The translations under genes and the position numbers were made by a program. The notes below the pieces were generated by a model that worked only from the letters and a program-made list of their open reading frames with translations, searched no databases and had not been told where the DNA came from. Below, piece by piece: positions 18,025 through 25,539 of a stretch of DNA of 64,000 nt (the first letter of the stretch is position 1; each line of letters opens with the position of its first letter). Where the stretch lies: contig NZ_AP018439.1 in NCBI RefSeq assembly GCF_009937955.1, positions 1,116,001-1,180,000 of the forward strand. The letters run 5' to 3'. The stretch is from Undibacterium sp. KW1 (lineage in GTDB: Bacteria; Pseudomonadota; Gammaproteobacteria; Burkholderiales; Burkholderiaceae_D).

Positions 18025-18911
18025 AGTATGCATGGATTGCTGCCAACAGTAAAACCTATTCTTTGGCAGAGATGTGCGCCGTAGTTGAAGTCAGTGTGAG
18101 TGGTTATCGCGCCTGGCAACGAGGTGGAATTCCTGGCAGAAAGCGCTTAACGGACGTACAGATGCTGGCAATCATTCGCGCCATTCATGCTGAGCTCAAG
18201 GGGGCGTATGGCAGCCCACGCATGATCAGAGAATTGAGAAAGCGCGGCTTCACAGCCAGCAAAGAACGTGTCGAAAGAGTGATGCGAGAGCATGGCATAC
18301 GCGCACGGCATAAACGCCGCTACAAGGTAACGACAGACTCAAAACATGCCTTACCTGTCGCAGACAATCTACTCGATAGAAATTTTATGCCGACGGCGCC
18401 GAATCAAGCGTGGACTTCGGACATCACGTATTTATGGACAGACGAAGGATGGCTCTATCTGGCTATCGTGCTTGATCTGTTCAACCGGGAAGTGATCGGC
18501 TGGTCGCTCAAACCACGCATGACCAGTGACATCGTGACGGATGCTTTAACGATGGCATGGTTTCGCCGCCGACCGCCAACTGGTGTGATGCATCATTCTG
18601 ATCGTGGTAGTCAATATGCCAGCATTGCGTTTCAGAGCAAGCTCAAGGAATTTGGTATGGTTTGCTCAATGAGCCGCAAAGGAAATTGTTGGGATAACGC
18701 ACCTACCGAGAGCTGGTTTAACAGCTTCAAGAATGAGCGTTATCATGGAATTCGTTACGCAACTCATGATGCGATGAAGGCAGCAAGCTTTGAATATATT
18801 GAAGTGTTTTATAATCGAACCCGCCAGCACTCAACATTAGGTTATCGTTCGCCAGTGCAATATCTCGAAGACTGGATGAAGAAACAAAATCAAGAGAGCC
18901 TGGCTGCATAA
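18021..18911 (+). CDS. IS3-family transposase OrfB (DDE integrase domain)
   Basis: Catalytic part of the transposase, 296 residues when begun at the GTG at 18021 that overlaps the orfA stop. The open -1 frame extends back to 17859 and so covers the slippage site. Features: HTH_21-type region with AYGSPRMIRELRKRGF, then rve core with D in WTSDITYL, D in HHSDRGSQY and E in APTESWFNSFKNE. These three acidic residues are intact and there is no internal stop, so the element may still be active. Confidence 0.88.
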   Translation: MKYAWIAANSKTYSLAEMCAVVEVSVSGYRAWQRGGIPGRKRLTDVQMLAIIRAIHAELKGAYGSPRMIRELRKRGFTASKERVERVMREHGIRARHKRRYKVTTDSKHALPVADNLLDRNFMPTAPNQAWTSDITYLWTDEGWLYLAIVLDLFNREVIGWSLKPRMTSDIVTDALTMAWFRRRPPTGVMHHSDRGSQYASIAFQSKLKEFGMVCSMSRKGNCWDNAPTESWFNSFKNERYHGIRYATHDAMKAASFEYIEVFYNRTRQHSTLGYRSPVQYLEDWMKKQNQESLAA

Positions 18912-18950
18912 CATTCACCTGATGGTGAACTAATTACCGAGGGAAGCTCA

Positions 18951-19184
18951 ATTTTAAAAGTCGCAACAAAATTTTCCGAAGGGGTTGGTGATTTGACTTG
19001 GTATCAAAATTTACAAAACATTTTATATAGACGCTTTAAGGGCAGTAGTGTTATGCAATATTGAGATCGGTTCCCTATATTAAGATTTTCTTGTTGGTTG
19101 TAATTTGAATATAAGTTAGTCGTTAATTTGAACTAATGCCCTTGATCGCTTACAATGGCAGCATTGAACACTCAGGGGACAAGC
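18951..19184. other. Right flank of the IS and leader of the NrtR-like gene
   Basis: A/T-rich sequence. The first ~85 bases may be remaining reverse transcriptase sequence on the minus strand (open frame if the IS is excised with AAT). The rest up to 19184 must hold the promoter of the Nudix-type gene. No RNA structure resembling a retron msr-msd was recognised. Confidence 0.35.
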
Positions 19185-19937
19185 ATGGCGACTGCTAAGC
19201 AAAGCGAAAAAGAATTTCTGCTCAATTACAATATCCATGACTATGATGTACCTCTGACCAGTGTAGACTTGGTGATCTTCACGATCAGGGACCAGGCCTT
19301 GCAAGTCTTGCTGGTCAAGCGGGGTGATCATCCTTGCAAGGGGCAATGGAGTTTGCCTGGTGGCTTTATTGATATCCACAATGATGTTGATCTTGATGGC
19401 GCGGCCCTGCGCAAGCTCAAGGAGAAAACCGGGGTAGAAGCGCCTTATCTTGAGCAATTGCAGGGCTTTGGCAGCCGTAACCGTGATCCGCGTGGCTGGT
19501 CCACTACCTTTGCTTATTTTGCCCTGATCTCCTCTGACCGCATCAAGCTCAGCCACGGTGGCAATGCCGATGCGGTGCGCTGGTGCCCGGTTGAATCGGA
19601 CGAGGGCTTGCCTAAGCTGGCCTTTGATCATGCGCAGATACTGGATGTGGCAGTTCAGCGCCTGCGCAACAAAGTGGAATACACTTCCCTGCCAGCACAT
19701 TTATTGCCAGAAGAATTCACACTGTCTGAATTGCAGCGTGTATATCAGATCTTGCTGGGGCGTCTGGTGGACAAGAGCGCATTTCGCAAGCGCATCAGGG
19801 AAGGTGACTTCCTTGAAGAACTGCCTGGCAAATGGCGTTTGGGCAGCAACCGTCCTGCGCAACTGTATGGCTTGCGCAAGGGACAGGGTACGGTTTATTT
19901 CAATCGTCTCATGACGGGTGAAGTCGGGGCCAAATAG
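19185..19937 (+). CDS. NrtR-like Nudix-domain transcriptional regulator
   Basis: The 250-residue protein has an N-terminal Nudix fold (about 25-160) and a C-terminal winged helix (about 170-245: LPEEFTLSELQRVYQILLGRLVDKSAFRKRI), the layout of NrtR, the ADP-ribose-sensing repressor of NAD metabolism, and related sugar regulators. The Nudix box is degenerate: the usual REUxEE catalytic Glu positions read RKLKEK, so hydrolysis is unlikely and ligand sensing is favoured. AGGGG at 19174-19178 fixes the ATG at 19185. No NAD genes are adjacent; the next operon is the catalase-LodA fusion, preceded by an 11-bp inverted repeat, so that operon may be its target. Confidence 0.82.
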   Translation: MATAKQSEKEFLLNYNIHDYDVPLTSVDLVIFTIRDQALQVLLVKRGDHPCKGQWSLPGGFIDIHNDVDLDGAALRKLKEKTGVEAPYLEQLQGFGSRNRDPRGWSTTFAYFALISSDRIKLSHGGNADAVRWCPVESDEGLPKLAFDHAQILDVAVQRLRNKVEYTSLPAHLLPEEFTLSELQRVYQILLGRLVDKSAFRKRIREGDFLEELPGKWRLGSNRPAQLYGLRKGQGTVYFNRLMTGEVGAK

Positions 19938-19951
19938 CTTTTCCTCCATCT

Positions 19952-19988
19952 TTGGTTTGGGGCGCTTTGAGTTAATGCCCCAAACCAA
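19952..19988 (+). terminator. Hairpin after the NrtR-like gene
   Basis: Perfect 12-bp stem TTGGTTTGGGGC (19952-19963) / GCCCCAAACCAA (19977-19988), 13-base loop, 14 bases after the stop codon. No strong T run follows, so termination may be incomplete. Confidence 0.5.
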
Positions 19989-19990
19989 CA

Positions 19991-20040
19991 TCGTCAAGTT
20001 TTGTCAAAAGTGCACATCTGCTCGCATATAAACTTGACGA
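19991..20040. promoter_or_regulatory. 11-bp inverted repeat upstream of the catalase-LodA operon
   Basis: TCGTCAAGTTT at 19991-20001 is exactly inverted at 20030-20040 (AAACTTGACGA), separated by 28 bases. A possible promoter TTGACG (20034-20039) with a 17-base spacer to AATAAT overlaps the right arm. Candidate operator; the neighbouring NrtR-like protein is the obvious candidate binder. Confidence 0.4.
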
Positions 20041-20198
20041 ATATTTAATATTATCAAATAATCATCCTGCATTCCTGATTTTCATGTTTGCTGGGCACGC
20101 CTTGCTGTACGCGTCCGGCGAATGTCCGCATCAACAATACGCACCCGTCAAAGCTAAAGCTAACAAGTGCGCATTCAGTACAAATAGGGAGACAGTGT

Positions 20199-23150
20199 AT
20201 GAGCAAAGATCAAGACCCCATTCCGCCATGTTTTGACCAGGCCAATCAGGCACCTGAGCGCCTGACCGAGATGTTTGTCGGGATAGCGCAAGAAAATCGC
20301 ATCAAGCTGGGCCAGCGTCCGGCAGAGCGTGCGGTGTTCCGCAAATTACATGGAGTTGCCAGTGCCAGGCTGGTCATGGAAAAGAAAATACCTGCCAAAC
20401 TCAAGGTCGGTGTTTTTGCCCACGACAGCCTGGATGCCTGGGTCAGGTTTTCAAGCGACACCACGCCAACTTCGCCTGACTTGTATTCAACCCTGGGCAT
20501 AGGCATCAAACTGTTTGGCGTGCCTGGCCCCAAGGCGCTTGGTGATGATGGCGACACGGCTGATTTCATCATGCAAAACTTTCCAATTTTCTTTGTCGAT
20601 AATGCCAAGGAGATGGTGGAGTTTACTTATGCCGGTGTGGTTGCACAGGATTATCCCGGTTACCTGAAAAAACATCCCAAGACAAAAAAAATACTGGACC
20701 AGATGGAAAAGGTCGAAGGCAGTACCCTGACTACGACTTACTGGGCCATTCTGCCTTTCCATGCAGGGAAAAATGACTATGTCAAATACCGCCTGGAGCC
20801 TGTCACTCCGCCAGAGAACGTGCCAAATGATGAGCGCGACTATCTGGCAGTCGATATGTGCAATCGCCTGGCCAAGCGTGAGTATCAATTCCGTTTCATG
20901 GTACAACTGCGTACCAATCCCAAGACCATGCCGTTGGATGAAGCAACGGTGGAATGGCCGGAATCTGAAAGCCCTTTCATCCATGTCGCAACGTTGATCT
21001 TGCCGCAGCAAGATATCAGCGTGCGTGGTCAGTCTGAATATGGACAGGGCCTGGCCTTCAATATCTGGCGCGTGCCGCCTGTGCAAGCGCCGGTAGGTTC
21101 TATCGCTGAGGCGCGCAAAGTCGTGTATGCAGCTGGTGCAGATGCCAGACATGAAGCCAATGGTCAGAGTTTGCAAGACCCACTTGAGCCACGCTCCCCA
21201 ACAGTGGGCTGCCCCTTTCACGCAGTAGCGCAGGCAAAAGCGGAACCCGTAGTCAAAGATACCTGCATCGTCAAGGCTGTAATTTACCCCTCCATAGGCG
21301 TTGCGCGTGTAGGCAGCAGTGAGAAGGAATGGTTTTTGGGGCCTGAAGTGCCTTACCCAAAACCAGAGGACCCAGGCTATTATCGCGATGCCCACAAAAA
21401 ACTCAAGCGCCAGGGCGCCAGGTTCCGCGTATATGGCGTGAATGCCAAGGGCGAGATCGTCAAGGAGCTCAATGCCGATAATGCCAAGGTGGAGTGGCAG
21501 GTACAATTGGCCAATACCAAGTCAGCCTGGTATGGTTTTCAACTGGCACTGGATATTCCTGAAGCAGCATCGGCACCTCCAAGCACCTTGCGTAATGCTG
21601 TCGTGACCGACAGGGATATGCTGTCAATCACGCCCAAGCAAAGAAAAGTCAGTGGTAAAAAAGCCAAGCCTCAGCGCTTTGATGATGGCAAGTTCATGGG
21701 CGAGCCTGTGTATCTGGGGGAGGCATTTACGGATAAGCAAGGTCGTCTGATTGTGCTGGGTGGTCATGGCGTTTCCGCCTCCTATGACAACAGCCGCGCC
21801 ATCACCTTCGCCAATAATGAAGGCTGGCATGACGATACTTCTGACGGTCCCATCAATGCCAAGGTCGTTTATGAAGGACTGGAACTGATGGTGGAGCCAG
21901 CTTGGGTCGTCGTTGCACCACCCAATTATGCGCCGCAGAGAAAATCAGTGCGCACCATGTGGGACTTGATGCGCGACGTTGCCATCACCGCTGGTACTTT
22001 GCCCAAACCAAAGCGCCCCAGCTTCACCTTTGACATCCTGCCCCTGTTTGAACGTCTGAATGGTTTGCAGTGGGTGAATGCCGGTTTCTCGGCAGGTTTT
22101 GGCTGGAAGGGCGCTATCGATCTGACCAGTGCCGATGCGCTGTCGCGCCTGGCCAGCAACAACACAGCCTATGTAGAATTGCGCCGTACCATCGCCAACC
22201 AGTTCCGCAACTATGAAGTTGATGCCTGGTCACCCAAGCCCTGGCCATGGTTGTATGGCGATGCCATGGCGATACCCGCTGCACAAACACCAAGGCAAAA
22301 TGCCTCGCTGACAGCAACCCAACTGGCGATGCTGATGGAGTGGGCAGAAGGTAATTTTGTTGAAGACTATGATCCAGAGCGCAAACATGCGACAAGCATA
22401 GATGAAGTGCCATTAGAGCAGCAGGGCGATACTCTGACACAGGCAGCGCTGGACTTTTGCCTGGCTGATGCCTTCCATCCCGGTTGCGAAATGACCTGGC
22501 CAGTACGTGCCAGTACCATGTATATGGCACCTTTCCGCTTTGCCCATGCGCTCGATGGCTGGATTGCACCTGGCCTGGGTGAGATACTGACCAGCGATGG
22601 CGTCACCATACCAAACGGCCCCTTGTACGGCCAACAGGCTGGCGGCATCACCCGCTGGATGGCAGTGCCATGGCAGACTGATACTGCTAGCTGCCGCTCG
22701 GGTTACGATAAGTCTTACGACCCTTATGTACCCAGCTTCTGGCCAGCCCGCGTGCCTAACCAGGTCCTGACCAAGCAAAACTATGACGTCGTCATGGATG
22801 AGAAAAAGCCGCTAGGTGAAAGGCTGGCCGCATTTGCCAACCGTGCCTCGTGGATCAATCCATTGGGCAGCACCAGCTATACCGACCAGATCAATAATAT
22901 GATCCATCATTTTGATCATCTTGGTGTGGTTGAAGTGCATCCCGGTCCGAGTGATCATCAACACTTTCCTGCTGAACTTGAAGTGGAAGATCAGCATATT
23001 CCTATCGCAGATATGCCAGCGCCCAATGCCAAACGTGCGCAACATGATGAGCATGCCAGGGTAGGTGCGGCAGAGGTGGTGAATGCGGAGTCTGTTGATA
23101 TCATGACGATAGAAAAAGTACGCCGCTTCCCGCGCGGTTTGCATCGTTAG
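20199..23150 (+). CDS. Fusion of catalase-like domain and LodA-type CTQ oxidase
   Basis: A 983-residue two-domain enzyme. Residues about 1-345 resemble small heme catalase-family proteins: distal His candidate H51 (KLHG), RFSSDTTPTSPD, N127 in QNFPIFFVD, and R306/Y310 in EARKVVY as proximal ligand pattern. Residues about 365-983 match the LodA/GoxA family: VIYPSIGVARVGSS start, C763 in HPGCEMTWP and Trp 820/825 in RWMAVPWQTD, the Cys and Trp that form cysteine tryptophylquinone. LodA-type enzymes oxidise amino acids or amines and release H2O2, so the catalase half could remove it. GGGAG at 20187 supports ATG 20199. No signal peptide is evident. The LodB-like maturation flavoprotein follows directly. 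The amine substrate is unknown. Confidence 0.82.
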   Translation: MSKDQDPIPPCFDQANQAPERLTEMFVGIAQENRIKLGQRPAERAVFRKLHGVASARLVMEKKIPAKLKVGVFAHDSLDAWVRFSSDTTPTSPDLYSTLGIGIKLFGVPGPKALGDDGDTADFIMQNFPIFFVDNAKEMVEFTYAGVVAQDYPGYLKKHPKTKKILDQMEKVEGSTLTTTYWAILPFHAGKNDYVKYRLEPVTPPENVPNDERDYLAVDMCNRLAKREYQFRFMVQLRTNPKTMPLDEATVEWPESESPFIHVATLILPQQDISVRGQSEYGQGLAFNIWRVPPVQAPVGSIAEARKVVYAAGADARHEANGQSLQDPLEPRSPTVGCPFHAVAQAKAEPVVKDTCIVKAVIYPSIGVARVGSSEKEWFLGPEVPYPKPEDPGYYRDAHKKLKRQGARFRVYGVNAKGEIVKELNADNAKVEWQVQLANTKSAWYGFQLALDIPEAASAPPSTLRNAVVTDRDMLSITPKQRKVSGKKAKPQRFDDGKFMGEPVYLGEAFTDKQGRLIVLGGHGVSASYDNSRAITFANNEGWHDDTSDGPINAKVVYEGLELMVEPAWVVVAPPNYAPQRKSVRTMWDLMRDVAITAGTLPKPKRPSFTFDILPLFERLNGLQWVNAGFSAGFGWKGAIDLTSADALSRLASNNTAYVELRRTIANQFRNYEVDAWSPKPWPWLYGDAMAIPAAQTPRQNASLTATQLAMLMEWAEGNFVEDYDPERKHATSIDEVPLEQQGDTLTQAALDFCLADAFHPGCEMTWPVRASTMYMAPFRFAHALDGWIAPGLGEILTSDGVTIPNGPLYGQQAGGITRWMAVPWQTDTASCRSGYDKSYDPYVPSFWPARVPNQVLTKQNYDVVMDEKKPLGERLAAFANRASWINPLGSTSYTDQINNMIHHFDHLGVVEVHPGPSDHQHFPAELEVEDQHIPIADMPAPNAKRAQHDEHARVGAAEVVNAESVDIMTIEKVRRFPRGLHR

Positions 23151-23173
23151 TGGACTGTGACGGTCCGCTAGAG

Positions 23174-24277
23174 ATGACTAAACTGAAGATCGACGCTCTG
23201 GTACTGGGGGCAGGGCCTGCGGGCTCTGCCTTTGCCTTGAACTTGGCACCATTTCAAAAAGTAGTGATCCTGGAAGCAGCACCTCCAGCAGCCATGCGCA
23301 TAGGAGAATCCCTGCCAGCCGCAGCAGGTAAGCTGCTGGCTGATATGGGTTTGTATGAAGCATTTTTGCAGCAAGGCCATCAGCCTGCGCATTTGAATAT
23401 CAGTCACTGGGGCAGTGATCTGGCGACAGAGCAGGATGCCATGCGCAATCTTGATGGGCATGGCTGGTACCTGGACCGCCATCGTTTTGATTGCTGGTTG
23501 CAGGATGTTGCGCAAGAACGTGGCGCGGCTTTGCTGAGACAAAGCAAGCTGCTGTCCTTTGCACCTGCAAAGAGTAATCCAGATCATTGGGATGTCGTCA
23601 TCACTGTGCAGGGCAAGACGGTGCAGGTAGAAACCAGAATGCTGATCGATGCCAGCGGCAGAAAATCGCTGCTGACACGGCAACTGGGCATAGCCCGCAA
23701 AGCCATGGACAAGCTGGTGTGCAGCTGGCTGGTCGGCAGGGACACTGACAATACAGCAGGCTCCAGTCACATCAGGGCCGAGGCGGGCGGCTGGTGGTAT
23801 AGCTCATCCCTGCCAGGTCAGGGTCGTATAGTGGCGTTTTACACTGATGCCGATTTGCCAGCAGCGGCTGCCTGCAATCATCAACAGGGGCTATTGCAGC
23901 GCCTGCGCCAGAATACGCAATTGTCAGCCTGTCTTGATGAATATGGTTTTGTCCCAGGACAGCAGCATGGATATTGTGCTGCCCACACTGCAGTGCTGGA
24001 ACAGTTTGCCGGTTCCAATTGGCTGGCCATCGGCGATGCCGCGCTGAGTTTTGATCCTCTATCTTCACAGGGCATTTTTAATGCTTTGTACACCGGTCTC
24101 GCTGCAGCAGAAGCTGTGTCTCATTATGATGGTGACGCACAAGCTGGCTATATAGCTGAACTGAACTCCATACAGGCAGCTTACCTGCATCATCTGCAAG
24201 TCTGGTATCAGCAGGAGCAACGCTGGGCTGATCAGCCGTTTTGGCAACGGCGCAATGCAACTTTCATCGCTGCCTGA
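23174..24277 (+). CDS. LodB-like FAD-dependent maturation oxidoreductase
   Basis: Flavoprotein of 367 residues with an N-terminal dinucleotide-binding motif (LVLGAGPAGSAFALNL), an RIGESLPAAA segment and a GDAALSFDPLSSQG motif near 290, as in the geranylgeranyl reductase/halogenase-like group to which LodB belongs. LodB partners are needed to make the CTQ cofactor of LodA. It starts 24 bases after the fusion gene (ATG 23174; a GTG at 23150 overlapping the upstream stop is possible), so the two genes are co-transcribed. It lacks the WxWxIP motif of true halogenases. Confidence 0.82.
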   Translation: MTKLKIDALVLGAGPAGSAFALNLAPFQKVVILEAAPPAAMRIGESLPAAAGKLLADMGLYEAFLQQGHQPAHLNISHWGSDLATEQDAMRNLDGHGWYLDRHRFDCWLQDVAQERGAALLRQSKLLSFAPAKSNPDHWDVVITVQGKTVQVETRMLIDASGRKSLLTRQLGIARKAMDKLVCSWLVGRDTDNTAGSSHIRAEAGGWWYSSSLPGQGRIVAFYTDADLPAAAACNHQQGLLQRLRQNTQLSACLDEYGFVPGQQHGYCAAHTAVLEQFAGSNWLAIGDAALSFDPLSSQGIFNALYTGLAAAEAVSHYDGDAQAGYIAELNSIQAAYLHHLQVWYQQEQRWADQPFWQRRNATFIAA

Positions 24278-24303
24278 ATTTCCTTGCTGCAAAATTGTAA
24301 GCA

Positions 24304-24330
24304 CCAGCCCTGTCATTTAAGCAGGGCTGG
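24304..24330. terminator. Bidirectional terminator between convergent genes
   Basis: Perfect 9-bp stem CCAGCCCTG (24304-24312) / CAGGGCTGG (24322-24330), 9-base loop, between the ends of the LodB-like gene and the convergent transsulfuration gene. T-richness is modest on either side. Confidence 0.6.
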
Positions 24331-24345
24331 CAAACTACTTTCTAA

Positions 24346-25539
24346 TCACACTGCATCGAGCGCAGACTGCAAATCCTGCCTTAAATCTTCCACATCTTCT
24401 ATGCCTACCGACAGGCGTATGAATGAATCCGTGATACCCAGCTTGGCTCTTTGTTCTGCCGGGATCGTCGCATGTGTCATGATGGCCGGATGTTCTATCA
24501 GGCTTTCGACACCACCCAGGCTCTCAGCCAGGGCGAATACTTCGCAACGTTCGAGGAAGCGGCGTGCGCCTGCCAGGTCGGTATCAAGTTCTATGGAAAT
24601 GATGCCGCCAAAACCATCCATTTGCTGTTTGGCCAGCTCATGTTGCGGGTGGCTTTCCAAACCTGGGTAGTAAACCTTTTTGACTTTGGGCTGCTTTTCC
24701 AGCCAGCGTGCCAGGTCCAGACCATTTGAATTGTGGCGTTCGACACGGATATTGAGTGTCTTGATGCCACGCAGGGCGAGGAAGCTGTCGAAGGGGCTGG
24801 CGATCGCGCCAACCGAGTTTTGCAAAAAGCCCAGACGTTCGCGCCAGTCAGCCTGATGTGCTTCGCCACCTACGATGGCAATACCGCCGATGATGTCCGA
24901 GTGGCCATTCAGGTATTTGGTCATGGAATGGACGACGATATCAAAACCCAGTTCCAGCGGACGTTGTACCTTGGGGCTGGCAAAAGTGTTGTCAGCCACG
25001 GCGATGATATTGTGTTCGCGGCAGATCTTGGCAATCGCGCGCAAATCGGCCAGTTTTAGCATGGGGTTGGTTGGTGTTTCTACCCACAGCATCTTGGTGT
25101 CAGGGCGTATCGCGGCCAGCACTTCTTCTGGCTTGGTCATATCGACATAAGTGAATTGCAGGCCAGCACTGCGTTTGCGTACGCGTTCAAACAGGCGGTA
25201 GCTGCCGCCATACATATCATCGCCGGCGATGATATGGGCACCGCTGTCAACGATTTCCAGCACGGTGGCAATCGCTGCCAGGCCGGATGCAAAGGCAAAT
25301 GCCTGCGCGCCGCCTTCTAGGTCAGCTACTGCACGTTCCAGCGCCCAGCGGGTAGGATTGTGTGAGCGGCCATAATCCAAGCCCTTGTGGACGCCAGGGC
25401 TGTCCTGCACGAAGGTGGATGTTGCATAGATGGGTGGCATGATGGCACCCGTGGTCGGGTCGGGGAACTGCCCGGCGTGGATGACGCGCGTGCCAAAGGC
25501 TTGCGGATGGGTAGGCTTCTTGTATTCGGGATAGCTCAT
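24346..25539 (-). CDS. Cystathionine gamma-lyase/gamma-synthase family PLP enzyme
   Basis: Fold-type I PLP enzyme of 397 residues from the Cys/Met metabolism family. The PLP Lys is K208 in HSMTKYLNGHSD; YGRSHNPT, FASGLAAI, ETPTNPM and ADNTFASP are all present. It overlaps the cystathionine beta-synthase gene by four bases (ATGA at 25536-25539), so the pair makes reverse transsulfuration (homocysteine to cysteine) the best reading, with gamma-lyase activity; gamma-synthase activity cannot be excluded from sequence. Confidence 0.87.
   Translation of the reverse strand: MSYPEYKKPTHPQAFGTRVIHAGQFPDPTTGAIMPPIYATSTFVQDSPGVHKGLDYGRSHNPTRWALERAVADLEGGAQAFAFASGLAAIATVLEIVDSGAHIIAGDDMYGGSYRLFERVRKRSAGLQFTYVDMTKPEEVLAAIRPDTKMLWVETPTNPMLKLADLRAIAKICREHNIIAVADNTFASPKVQRPLELGFDIVVHSMTKYLNGHSDIIGGIAIVGGEAHQADWRERLGFLQNSVGAIASPFDSFLALRGIKTLNIRVERHNSNGLDLARWLEKQPKVKKVYYPGLESHPQHELAKQQMDGFGGIISIELDTDLAGARRFLERCEVFALAESLGGVESLIEHPAIMTHATIPAEQRAKLGITDSFIRLSVGIEDVEDLRQDLQSALDAV

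Larger units (their letters stand above)
17663..18950 (+). mobile_element. IS3-family insertion sequence (IS3 group), complete
   Basis: A 1288-bp element with imperfect terminal inverted repeats: left TGAGCTTCCC at 17663-17672 and right GGGAAGCTCA at 18941-18950, with similarity continuing inward for about 35 bases (TTAGTTC...AGGTG). It carries overlapping orfA and orfB. With TG...CA ends no 3-bp target duplication is visible; if the ends are taken one base inside, AAT flanks both sides (17661-17663 and 18950-18952). It splits a retron reverse transcriptase. Confidence 0.88.

Noticed and set aside
20487..21506. Long (339-codon) antisense open frame inside the catalase-LodA gene
   Set aside because: It is a shadow of a clearly real gene on the plus strand; its translation has no family features and no ribosome site.
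23174..24277. Third tryptophan halogenase
   Set aside because: The flavoprotein lacks WxWxIP and the catalytic Lys/Glu context and directly follows a LodA-type gene, so LodB-like maturation factor fits better.
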